This document shows positions 38,430-48,900 of a DNA stretch of 64,000 nucleotides, in pieces (positions within the stretch are counted from its first letter, which is position 1; the number at the start of each line of letters is the position of its first letter). The DNA lies in NCBI RefSeq assembly GCF_009870125.1, contig NC_046680.1, positions 6,572,001-6,636,000 of the forward strand, read 5' to 3'. The notes beneath the pieces are model-generated. The model saw only the letters and a list, made by a program, of their open reading frames with translations, ran no database searches and was not told the DNA's origin. Source of the stretch: Drosophila pseudoobscura. Lineage: Eukaryota; Arthropoda; Insecta; Diptera; Drosophilidae. The position numbers were made by a program, and so were the translations under genes.

Positions 38430-41120
38430 TTTAAATTTGCTCTCTATTTTGCGATGGAATAGCCTATCTTGGTGGAGGGGGATCAAAGCCTAGAATTATG
38501 TGGGCAGAGCGGAGGGTTCTATCTAGCTAGTAATTTTTGACGGAAATCAAAAACGAGGAATATCTATAATATAACAACTATACGCTATATTTTCAAAATT
38601 CCATATTTTGGACTCACGTCCAGGCTAACCACTTACGGTATTTTTTTACTTATCGGTATTTTCTGAAGTCAAAATTGAACCTACGGTATATCGCTGTATA
38701 ATGGTATATTTTGTCAATTTCATCAATCTATTTAATTTCATTTTCAATGTTATATAGAAATCCAATAAAAGAAAATTTTTAAATTATGCCAATCAAGTTG
38801 AAAATTTGTTCATCAATCGTATAAAATTAATTGGGCAAAACTGAGAGATCTATATAGCTGGGAATACTCGACGGAAGAAAGAATAAGCAGGAATTTGTCG
38901 TAATAACCGGTTGACAATAATGATTATTGGCAACACTAATTCTCATACCCTAGGGAAAAGGATATGATGGAGGTGAGAAAATGTTTGTCATCCCAGTCTC
39001 CGTAGGTATCAGAATCGAGATAAATATATACAAGATACTAATAATGTACTTGAATATGTCTAAAGAATATCGATTTGAGAAAAGGTCTTTATAAATTTCG
39101 TTTTATCTTCATATACAATTTTCGATATAGGGTGTACAAAGACATCTTCACGCATCAGGTCTTTAAATACCAGCAACATTGCGACTGTTTTTTTTTTGTT
39201 GATCTATTTTGTTTATGACTTGTTTAAGCCAAAATACAATAAAAGCAAGGACTAAAAACTAGCCCAAAACTACTGTATATATACTGTATGTTTAGTGGTT
39301 TTACTTAGGCAGAATTATTCAACGGAATCTCTAAATTGAGCAATATGAACGACTGTCCTCTTTCGTTTTCTTTTTTTTGACCATTTTCGCTAAAACCTTT
39401 TTTTACGCAAAATGCAATAAGAGCAAGTGTTTAAAATAAATCAGGCAATTAGAAAATAGATTCACTAATCGGATAAAATTATATGGGCATAGATAAAGGC
39501 CCGGTTGACAACATTTAAATCCTTGTCGATCACATTCAAAAAAGTTCGATTTGGCGCGCACCACTCGGTATATTTTGTATTTCGGTGCTGTTCTGAGGGT
39601 CATACTGTTGAAACTGGTTTTCGCCGCGCTCCCATGTGGTGTTTTTTAGTGCTAAATGGTATTTTTGTCTTCTATTAATTTAATTTTCAATTTTATATAA
39701 AAATCCAATAAATGCAAGTATTTCGAATAGGCCAATCATGTATAGAATTGATTTATCAATCGTACAAAATTGAGTGGGCATGGCTAAATGTTCTATATAA
39801 ATAGTATTATTCAACGGAACAAAAAATATGAGGAATTGGTCGTTTTTTTTAACGAATTTGAATTCGCCGCAGTTCGCTTTAGCAACAATGAGTCCCATTC
39901 CATACACAATGTTGCGGCAACATTTACTTGAAACCCGTTTTTTGGTCAAAATAAAATACTTACAAGCAATTTAAAGAAGCAATCTTGTATAAAATGTATT
40001 TATCTATGCGATAAAGCTAAGTGGGCAAATCTATATAGCTTTGCACTACCCGATTCGCCGCAGTTTCGCTTTAGCAACAATGAGTCCCATTCCATACACA
40101 AATGTTGCTAATTTACCAGCAACATTGCAGCTGATTTGTTGTTGAACTTTTTTGCTTAAACCTTCTTTAGTCAAAATACAATAAAAGCAAGGACTAAAAA
40201 CTGGCCAGTTAAGTAGAAAATTTATTCATTTATCGAATAAAATTATGTGGGCATGGATAAAGGCTCGGTTGACAACATTTAAATCCTTGTCGCTCACATT
40301 CAAAAAAGTTCGATTTGGCGCGCACCACTCGGTATATTTTTCAAATGAGACCGTATATTTCGGTGCTGTTCTGAGGGTCATACTGTAGACTGGTTTTCGC
40401 CGCGCTCCCATGAGGTGTTTTTTAGTGCTAAATGGTATTTTTATCTTCTATTAATTTAATTTTCAATATTACATAAAAATCCAATACATGCAAGTATTTC
40501 GAATAGGCCAATCATGCATAGAATTGATTCATCAAACATATAAAATTGAGTGGGCATGGCTAAATGTTCTATATAAATAGTATTATTCAACGGAACAAAA
40601 AATATGAGGAATTGGTCGTTTTTTTAATCGAATTTGAATTCGCCGCAGTTCGCTTTAGCAACAATGAGTCCCATTCCATACACAATGTTGCGGCAACATT
40701 TACTTGAAACCCGTTTTTTGGTCAAAATAAAATACATTAAGGTAATTAAAAGAAGCAATCTTGTAGAAAATGCATTTATCTATGGGATAAAGCTAAGTGG
40801 GCATCTATAGCTTGAAATATAGGCAATACCCGATTCGCCGCAGTTTCGCTATTGCAACAATAAGTCTCATTCCATACACAAACATGTTGCTAACATACCC
40901 TGGGGGAAATGGATGTTCTAGAATTGTGAATACGTTTGTCTTACAAGGCTTAGTAGGTATGAGGATCGATACAAGATACTAATAATACACATGAATAAGT
41001 CAAAAACAAATCAATTTGAGAAAAGGTCTTAATAAATTGCGTTTGATCTACATATAAAATTAACGAAATAGGGTGCACAAAGGCCTATACACGCATCATG
41101 TCTTCAAATACTAGCAGCAT
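38430..41120. repeat. Patchwork of diverged repeats upstream of RpS11
   Basis: Two repeat families alternate. Family A carries ATACCCTGGGGGAAA, GTTTGTC, ATACAAGATACTAATAAT and GAGAAAAGGTCTT words, at 38945-39170 and 40895-41105. Family B carries ATACAATAAAAGCAAG, AAATTGATTCATCAAT, GTGGGCATGGCTAAATG and ATTCAACGGAA words, in many copies. A segment of about 764 bases is present twice in tandem (about 39476-40235 and 40245-41000). No coding capacity or transposase is visible. These are probably non-autonomous element remnants amplified locally. Confidence 0.75.
39476..41000. repeat. Tandem duplication, about 764 bp period
   Basis: The word GGCGCGCACCACTCGG occurs near 39553 and again near 40317. 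Flanking sequence on both sides also matches, with small differences. Each copy holds CTCGGTATATTTT and GGGTCATACTG, which resemble Ohler motif 6 and a one-mismatch Motif 1. Confidence 0.8.
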
Positions 41121-41139
41121 TGCGACCCTTTTTTGCAAC

Positions 41140-42421
41140 CCTTTTTTACAATAAATACAATAAAAGCAAGTGTTAAAATTAAGCCAGTTAAGTAGAAAAT
41201 TGATTCATCAATGGGCTAAAATTACGTGGGCATGGCAAAATATTTTATCTTGCTAGTAATATTCCACGGAATATCAAAAACGAGGAATATGTAAAATATA
41301 ACTAGTTCGTCAGTATATTTACGGTATATTTTTGAAAGATTTCGGTATGTATCGGTATATTTCCGAGTGTCGGACCGTTCACCTTATCGATAAGTCCGAT
41401 AAGTTTCTTTCTTTCTTTTGCTTCAAAATGCAACATTGCGACTGTTTATGTGGTGAACTATTTTGTTTAACCCTTTTTTACAATAAATACAATAAAAGCA
41501 AGTGTTAAAATTAAGCCAGGTAAGTAGAAAATTGATTCATCAATGGGCTAAAATTATGTGGGCACGGCTAAATGTTCTATATAGCTAGTAATATTCAACG
41601 GAATATCAAAAACGAGGATTATGTAAAATATAACTAATTCGTCAGTATATTGACGGTATATTTTTGAAAGATTTCGGTATGTATCGGTACATTTCTGAGT
41701 GTCGGACCGTTCACCTTATCGATATGTCCGATAAGTTTCTTTCTTTCTTTTGCTTCAAAATGCAACATTGCGACTTTTTATGTGGTGAACTATATAACCC
41801 TTTTTTACAATAAATACAATAAAAGCAAGTGTTAAAATTAAGCCAGTTAAGTAGAAAATTGATTCATCAATGGGCTAAAATTACGTGGGCACGGCTAAAT
41901 GTTCTATCTAGCTGATAATATTCCACGGAATATCAAAAACTCGGAATATGTAAAATATAACTAACTCGTCAGTATATTTACGGTATATTTTTGAAAGATT
42001 TCGGTATGTATCGGTATATTTCCGAGTGTCGGACCGTACACCTTATCGATAAGTCCGATAAGTTTCTTTCTTTCTTTTGCTTCAAAATGCAACATTGCGA
42101 CTGTTTATGTGGTGAACTATTTTGTTTAACCCTTTTTTACAATAAATACAATAAAAGCAAGTGTTAAAATTAAGCCAGGTAAGTAGAAAATTGATTCATC
42201 AATGGGCTAAAATTATGTGGGCACGGCTAAATGTTCTATATAGCTAGTAATATTCAACGGAATATCAAAAACGAGGATTATGTAAAATATAACTAATTCG
42301 TCAGTATATTGACGGTATATTTTTGAAAGATTTCGGTATGTATCGGTACATTTCTGAGTGTCGGACCGTTCACCTTATCGATATGTCCGATAAGTTTCTT
42401 TCTTTCTTTTGCTTCAAAATG
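41140..42421 (+). repeat. Higher-order tandem array of the RpS11 promoter module
   Basis: Four units of 332, 327 and 332 bases spacing. Each holds a family-B repeat followed by a promoter module: several GGTATATTT-type motifs, CACCTTATCGATA, a TTTCTTTCTTTCTTTTG tract and CTTCAAAATG. Units 1 and 3 share variants, as do units 2 and 4 (for example GATAAGTCCG against GATATGTCCG). The array is therefore a 659-base dimer present twice. In all units the DRE starts 43 bases before the ATG (ATGs at 41428, 41760, 42087 and 42419). Only the last ATG is followed by RpS11 coding sequence. Confidence 0.9.
42300..42418 (+). promoter_or_regulatory. RpS11: RpS11 core promoter with DRE and TCT initiator
   Basis: Contains GGTATATTT-like Ohler motif 6 copies, a DRE (TATCGATA, 42376-42383) and a pyrimidine tract TTTCTTTCTTTCTTTTG directly before the ATG. 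DRE plus a polypyrimidine TCT initiator is the known architecture of Drosophila ribosomal-protein promoters. The leader is very short. Confidence 0.8.
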
Positions 42422-43630
42422 GCTGATCAGGTAAGACTTTCGGAAAATGTGTTGAAATTAATCATTTATAGCGGTTTTAAGGCGGATGTGAGGTAAATAG
42501 ATAGTGCCAGATGGAAAGTAAGTGAGTTGTGCGTGAATAAACTTTGTATGGAGGGATGTCAAGTGATGCGGAAGAAGAAACTGTGGTCCATGTTCAACCT
42601 AACCTTACTTTAGCGCATGGTATCTGACAAAGTGTACACGAAATGTATTCCAGCAAACTGAACGTGCATTCCGCAAACAACATGCGGTGGCCACTGTGCG
42701 GCGCAAGAGTATTAATCTCAAGAAGCGGCCACGTTTCTACCGCCAAATTGGCTTGGGCTTTAAGGCTCCAGCCGAGGTAAGAGGTTCAAAGGCAAACTTT
42801 GACTAATGTTGCGCCCTCCCTCGTTTTGTTTCCGTTTCAATCCCGCACGCTGAACGTTCCTGCCTGCCACCCGCCCACGATACGCTCCCACTTCCACTAA
42901 CCAGAACGAGCGCGCCTTCCAAAAACAATTTGGTGTGAACCTAAACCGCAAGGTGAAGCCAGGCGTCACCAAGAAGAAGATCCTCCGCCGTTATCGTGAT
43001 GTCGGTCTGGGTTTCAAGACCCCTCGTGAGGTGACAGTCCCGCTCGATGCTTAAGTATTCCTCAACTAATATGTTTATCTTCTCCACCGCAGGCCATCGA
43101 TGGTACCTACATTGACAAGAAGTGCCCCTGGACTGGCGATGTTCGTATTCGTGGTCGCATCCTGATCGGTGTTGTCCGCAAGACGAAAATGCAGCGTACC
43201 ATTGTCATTCGTCGTGACTACTTGCACTTTGTGCGCAAATATAGTCGTTTCGAGAAGCGTCACCGCAACATGAGCGTCCACTGCTCGCCCGCTTTCAGGT
43301 AATCTCGAATCTCGGACGCCACGAACATCATACCTTCACTTCTCTGATGATAAAATCATGACGGTCTTCATAAAACAAATTGCTGAAGAAACTTGACTCT
43401 TTTTACTAAACGTAAAAATACTGAACGAACCCCCGAACCTAACACGATGTGCAACTGAATGGCGGAATTAGTTTCTAATCAAAATTGTAAATTTTTTTTC
43501 TTGCAGAGATGTTGAGCACGGCGACATTGTCACCATTGGCGAGTGCCGTCCCCTCTCAAAGACTGTGCGCTTCAATGTACTGAAAGTCAACAAGGGTCAG
43601 GGTGCCAAGAAGAGCTTCAAGAAGTTTTAA
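42419..43630 (+). CDS. RpS11: Ribosomal protein S11 (uS17), with alternative second exons
   Basis: Exon 1 (42419-42430) encodes MADQ. There are two candidate second exons: 2a (42654-42776, starting QTERAFRKQ) and 2b (42905-43030, starting NERAFQKQ). Exons 3 (43093-43298) and 4 (43507-43630) are common. All junctions are GT-AG and in frame. The form with 2a has 154 residues and the form with 2b has 155, as expected for eukaryotic S11. The downstream part ([17 protein letters not shown]... to KKSFKKF) is near identical to known S11. This protein sits in the 40S subunit and contacts 18S rRNA. Both second exons encode the same N-terminal segment ending GLGFK-(A/T)P-x-E, so they look mutually exclusive. 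Intron 3 carries a candidate C/D snoRNA. AATAAA is at 43680-43685. Confidence 0.96.
43340..43428 (+). ncRNA. Candidate C/D box snoRNA in RpS11 intron 3
   Basis: C box TGATGAT at 43345-43351, a possible D' box CTGA at 43383-43386 and a D box CTGA at 43421-43424. The D box lies 82 bases before the splice acceptor, near the usual distance for intron-encoded box C/D snoRNAs. A near-identical block, also intron-placed, occurs at 43829-43918. The terminal stem is weak by eye. The target is not determined. Confidence 0.65.
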
Positions 43631-43679
43631 ATGAGGACACCAGCGGAAAAGATAATATTTGTAGAATTTATTCTTTTTG

Positions 43680-43685
43680 AATAAA
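43680..43685 (+). terminator. RpS11: RpS11 polyadenylation signal
   Basis: AATAAA 50 bases after the stop codon. Confidence 0.7.
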
Positions 43686-43699
43686 ACAAAAATTTAACT

Positions 43700-44090
43700 T
43701 TAATCGCTATTATTCCACAGTCCAGTCCTCTCAGTTTCCACAGCATTTTCAGAAGATGCCGGCAGCCACTTAACTCAAAGGTATGTATAAAACTATCAAA
43801 TGATATACTACTACGTATATTTAATTGATATTCTGATGATAAAATCATGACGGTCTTCATAAAACAAATTGCTGAAGAACCTTGACTCTTTTTTACAAAA
43901 TGTAAAAAAACTGAAACTTTTCAATTAAATATTAAATTACCTGGAAAACGTACCAATTCCCTACTAATGCAATGTTATTTTTTTCAGAATTCAAGATGAC
44001 CACTCGTGAAAGATAAATCAATTAATAACGGGAACTTGTATGAAATTTTTGTTATAATAAAAAAACTTTCAATCCGAAATAAAGGTTGCC
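43700..44090 (+). ncRNA. Possible non-coding snoRNA host exons downstream of RpS11
   Basis: An exon-like stretch ends at CTCAAAG followed by GTATGT (43781). An intron-like segment of 207 bases ends at TTTTTCAG (43987). A second exon-like stretch ends with AATAAAGG near 44082. The enclosed intron carries the second snoRNA copy. No ORF is evident. It could be a separate host transcript or an alternative 3' extension of RpS11. This is inference. Confidence 0.4.
43829..43918 (+). ncRNA. Second copy of the candidate C/D box snoRNA
   Basis: C box TGATGAT at 43834-43840, CTGA at 43872-43875 and D box CTGA at 43911-43914. The C-to-D spacing is 77 bases, against 76 in the first copy, and nearly every base between the boxes is shared. 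The D box is 73 bases before a plausible acceptor at 43987. Confidence 0.6.
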
Positions 44091-45140
44091 AGAATAATGA
44101 ATTTTAATATATTTAAAAGGTGCAGAAAAATGGAATACAATACCAATTTTTAATTATGAAGAAGCAAGAAATTCTCAAAAATATCGGCTTAAAGGACCTA
44201 CTCGGATGTGGCAGTATTTAGCAGATTATCAACCATCATGAAGATATTTTACCGTTTAAAGTAGGGTTATTAACTTATCGAACTTATTCCTATTAACGAC
44301 TGATATCCCTGTTATTCTGTTAAACTGATTTTGGACTTTTTCGACTATCTTCTTATCGAATTCTGATATAACGCTAATTTCGGACTTTGTTATCTTTTGC
44401 TTGTAGCAGAACGCTAACTGAATGAGTTAGCGTGTTGACTGAGAAGTCGAGATCCTGCTGAGTTTTCTGGCAGCACTTGAAGAATCAACAGTGCAATATT
44501 CGCTCCTTGTAAAATGTAGCAAAAGTTTTCAAGCCATCTCAAGATCTGGAAATCTTGGTGCGGCACTGGAAAACACCTGAAAAAGAAATAGTTGCAATTA
44601 GGATCCAATAAGGTTCTGTTCGCGATTATTCTTCTTAGCTGCGCAGCTATAGTCACATCAAAGACCAGGGATTATCGCAGAATTTTCCAATGAACGAGTG
44701 CTCAGAACTGGTATGGTATGGGATCGATTAAAAGCAGTTCTTGCGAACAGAAAAAGGAAACACGGAGAAATGTCATCAAAATGATGAAGTTCATCAGAAA
44801 ACATAATAATTCAACATGATAATGAATTTTCCGGGGGATCATATTCACAGAGTACATAAAGTACGTTGTATATAATTGACAGGAATTCTTGAAACTCTTC
44901 AGTTGGCATTAACACTAAGTGCCGATATAATTTCGATACGCGAAAAAGCAGCTGTCCACAGTACATACGCAGTTTTCAGAATTTTCGCGCACAAATCGTA
45001 CTTAAGTGTATCATTTATTCCAATAGATTGCATTTAAATCCTTTTCGCTCATTCACTTTCAAGCAATTTATATTTGGCGCGCACCAATCGTATCCAGTCG
45101 ATAATATCGATAACCGAACTTGAATCCCATACATTTCTGG
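44091..45140. other. Intergenic region between RpS11 and Ecm29
   Basis: AT-rich. It contains a perfect 7-base-stem hairpin (CGCTAAC...GTTAGCG) near 44411-44431. No protein or known RNA is recognised. A degenerate DRE-like ATAATATCGATAAC lies near 45102-45115. Confidence 0.4.
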
Positions 45141-45144
45141 GCAT

Positions 45145-45920
45145 ACCCTGGGGGAAATGAATATTATAGAATTGAGATTATGTTTGTCATCCCAGGCTCC
45201 AATAAATGCAAAAATATTTTAGTCTCTGTTTGAAACCTATTTCAACGCTATTTTGCAGCTTATTGTCTTCTTACAGAGACCCCAAATAGGTATCAGGATC
45301 GATATATGTATGTATACAATATACATATACAAGATACTAAGAATTTACATGAATATGCCTGAATGAATATCAATACATGAATATCAATATGAGAAGAGGT
45401 CTTAATGAATTACGTTTTATCTTCATATCAGCTTCATACTAAACTAACGAAATAGGGTACACAAAGGTCTATACACGCATCATGCCTTCGTGTCTTGTTT
45501 GTGGAACTATTTTGTTTAAACCTTGTTTAAACCTTAACAGTAGCCAATCTTGTACAAAATTTATTCATCAATGGCCTAAAATTATGGGCAGAACTAAAGG
45601 TTTTAGTTAGCCAGAATTATTCAACGGAATCTCTAAATTTCCACAAATAGTGTGCCCATTTTCGCTAAAACCTTTTTTGTTTGACCTATTTCGCCATAAC
45701 CACTTTTTTCGCAAAATCCAATGAAAGGAAGTATTTAAAATAAGCCAGTCAAGTAGAAAATAGATTCATTAATTGGATACAATTATGTGGGCATGGCTAA
45801 ATGTTCTATCTAGCTGATAATATTCCACGGAATATCAAAATCGGAATATGTAAAATAGAACTTGAATTCGTCAGTATATTTACGCGGTATTTTTTTAAAT
45901 TAAGAGGTATATTTTGGTAT
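45145..45920. repeat. Family A and B repeats upstream of Ecm29
   Basis: The same repeats as at 38.4-42.3 kb: ATACCCTGGGGGAAATG at 45145, a family-A body to about 45490, then family-B words (AAATTATGTGGGCATGGC, GGAATATCAAAA). They run directly into the Ecm29 promoter. Confidence 0.75.
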
Positions 45921-45992
45921 ATTTCTGACGGTCGGACGGTATATTCTAACAATAAATCCGCGGTCACACTGCTGAATACGAAAAACAAGAAA
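45900..45992 (+). promoter_or_regulatory. Ecm29: Ecm29 core promoter with Motif 1
   Basis: GAGGTATATTTT, TTGGTATATTTC and ACGGTATATTC resemble Ohler motif 6. They precede CGGTCACACTG at 45961-45971, an exact match to Motif 1 (the M1BP site, YGGTCACACTR). The combination is typical of housekeeping promoters. The ATG follows 22 bases later. Confidence 0.75.
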
Positions 45993-48900
45993 ATGGAAAC
46001 TGGACCTAGTGCGGAAATTGGTAAAATAAAATTGAAAAGCTTAGCTAGTTAAATATAAGAAGCCCGGTTCAGGTCAGGCCTGAATCAAGCCACCTACCAG
46101 CTGGAAACGAAGGAGTTGGCCCATTGAATAAACAACTTGCATTCAATTTTTTAGAGCTCCTAGAGCGCGTATTGTTGCGTCTGGGCAATACAGACAGCGA
46201 TGAGAAGTTGGAGACCACGGTGGGAAAGTTTCTAACTCCAGTGATACTTAAGATCAACTCTCCCCACAATGAAGTCCGCACAAAGGCAAGTAAATGGCCA
46301 AAATAGAGCCGCAATGGTGCCGGTTAACGGCGCCCTATAGTACCATGACGGTGCAAAAAATTAAAGAGTCATTTTTGACTAATACATTGCACTTCCCCTC
46401 CTGCAGGTTGTGGAGGTGCTAACTCACATCAAGCGCCGGCTCGCCTCTCGAGCACAAGTGCAGATCCCCGTTGAGGCTCTTTTGGACCAGTATGCAGCCA
46501 ATAATAGCACCACATTTCTCAAGAACTTTGGCATCATATTCATAACGATGGGATTTCCGCGTCTCCCGCTGGAGCATCAAACGGCGTTGGCCGCTAAAGT
46601 AGTTGGTAGCGAGGACAAGCTTGAAAACTACCAGGACAAACTCTTCACACTTCTGTTGCCCATATTGAGCGATATGAAGATACCGGATGATCCCGCACAG
46701 CGAGCGTCGCTGCTGAATCTTCAGGGGAAGCATTCGATAAGCACGAATTTCCTCTCGCTCCTTCAAGACGTACTGCTCCTTCCCTATGGCATCACCCAGG
46801 AGCACGATGTCCCTCCAGGTCTCAGTGTTTACAACTTTAAGCGGGTTATTGCCAATAACTGGCGGGCCGAAGAGCTTGAGAAGGTTAAGAAAGGCATCGT
46901 TCGGTTCCTATGCGTCGGCGTTTTCAGCGATCTCCAAGTTTTTGTGCCGCTCGTGGTGGCTTCGGCAGATACTCGCTTCAGTGTAGCGACGCCGGCCATA
47001 GCTGAGCTAAGCAAGCTGTGCACTATGCTGGACTTCAGTAATCCAGCCGTCACGGCTCCCCTCTACACCCTCTTCATTGGTAATCAGAGCAAGTTGCCAG
47101 ATCGCCAGACGCGTCCCTGCTGCGCCCGTGTCCGTCAGAAGCTGCTGCAGTATCTGATCAGGTGCCGTGGCAAAAGCATCAATGTCACCAAGGGACTGCA
47201 GGTCATCTTTGAGGGATTGTTTGGCACAAACACCAATCAAAAATGCAAGGTTTTGGCCCTGCAGTTTGTGGAACTGGTTCTAAAGGAGTAAGCGATAGAT
47301 TTATAAATAATCAGCATTCCTGTTCTCATGTTACTTTACCCTTTTTCCCGCAGCGGACCACGTGATTTAGTCTCCAAGGTTTCCAAGGTAATCCTCACTG
47401 GCATCACCAAAGTCATTGGACGCGACACAGCCGAGCCCAATGATGTGCAGAATGCGGCATATTCAGCCCTGGCCCAACATGCCCGTAGTTTCCCTAACGA
47501 CGTTAATCAGGATTTAAAGCTGGTGCTGGGCTATTTCAACAACCTGGCAAACAGTGAACCGGACTTGCACTCCTCTATACGGGAGGCATTAGTCTCCATG
47601 GCTCCGGCATTCGCCTGGAAAACAAAGGAGGCCACCGATGCCATGGATGTGGATGATCCTTCCGTGGACCCAACCGAGGTGAAGCTGGATGGACAGCATC
47701 ATCTGCTGCTGGCCATGCTGCTGGACAACGCCGAGTCGAAGGTACAGATTGTACAGAATGTGACGAGCGTCTTTCTAACCAGCTGCTATCCGGAGTATTT
47801 TGCGCCTGCCAGATACCTGCTGCTGCTCATCGCAGGCGAACGGTAACTGCATATCTTGATTCATTACGTATCTATGTTTCCTATTGATGTATTTCTCTTT
47901 CAACGCTTAGCAATTCTCTGCGTGAGAATGTGACCACCTATCTGTATGGCACCTCGAAGAAGGATCATGTCAACTACAGCCTGATCTCGTCTATTGAGAA
48001 GGCGGGAAACCACAGCAACAGCGAAACTATCAGCGACTTCAACCATCTCTCGCTGGAACAACGCCGTGTGGTGTTGCCAAGTTTTAAGGTAATGATGTCG
48101 CATGTCCATGAAATGGCCAACAAGCGACTGAAGAAGAACAGCTCGTGTGTGGTGGTGGGACGTACCAAGCTTCCGTATAGCCTCGAGGTTTATGAAGAGC
48201 TGCTTGACTATTTGCGGCTGTGTTTGTGGTACTCGGCTGGGGTTGTGGCTGCTCCGGGCGATGAGAAGTATACCACCGAATTGCGTGAATATATCAACAT
48301 CAACTACGATGACGAGGAGGGCAATGCCATCAATCAATATGTTAAGTTTGTACAGCGTGGTGTAGAGGCCAAAAGAAGTGAGTAATCGAATGGAACCAAT
48401 GCTATGTTCTACTAACGTTATGTTTTTTCCCAGGTGAATCGAATCTTATCTGTCTGTACGACCTGTTGACTGCCGCCCCAGACCTGTTTGCAGCCAAGAA
48501 CTTGCATCTATTGGAGCCTCTGAGCAACTCCCTGAAGGATGTCTCCGAAACAATGCGGATCCATGTATCCCAGGTGTATGCCATTCTGTGGGCCTCAGGC
48601 CTCGATGATGATCAATTCGATGAAGAGGTCGCTGAGTGCATGGTCAGCCTCACGCAGAAAACCCTGGAGCACAAGCATGGGTGGCTTCTGGTGCTGGGAC
48701 ACGCATTCAATCGAAAGATTGCTATGCTCAAACAGTCGAACACGCCAAAGGATTATTCCACATGGCCGCAGTTTATCGAGGCAGTGAAGATTATTTGTAA
48801 GTAATCGCTTGAACGCTTGATCGCAAAATAGATATTTTACCAATTATTTATTCTTCCAGCCAAAAACCTGTGCGAGTCGCAATGGCTGCTTGTTTCGGCT

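Noticed and set aside
38430-42300. Repeats resembling a CRISPR array
   Set aside because: Units are 327-764 bases without short direct repeats and unique spacers, and the genome is an animal's.
38430-45900. Degenerate retroelement or endogenous virus
   Set aside because: No LTR pair, primer-binding site, or gag, pol or env-like reading frame seen.
46419-46805. Antisense ORF over Ecm29
   Set aside because: Shadow of a conserved coding exon.
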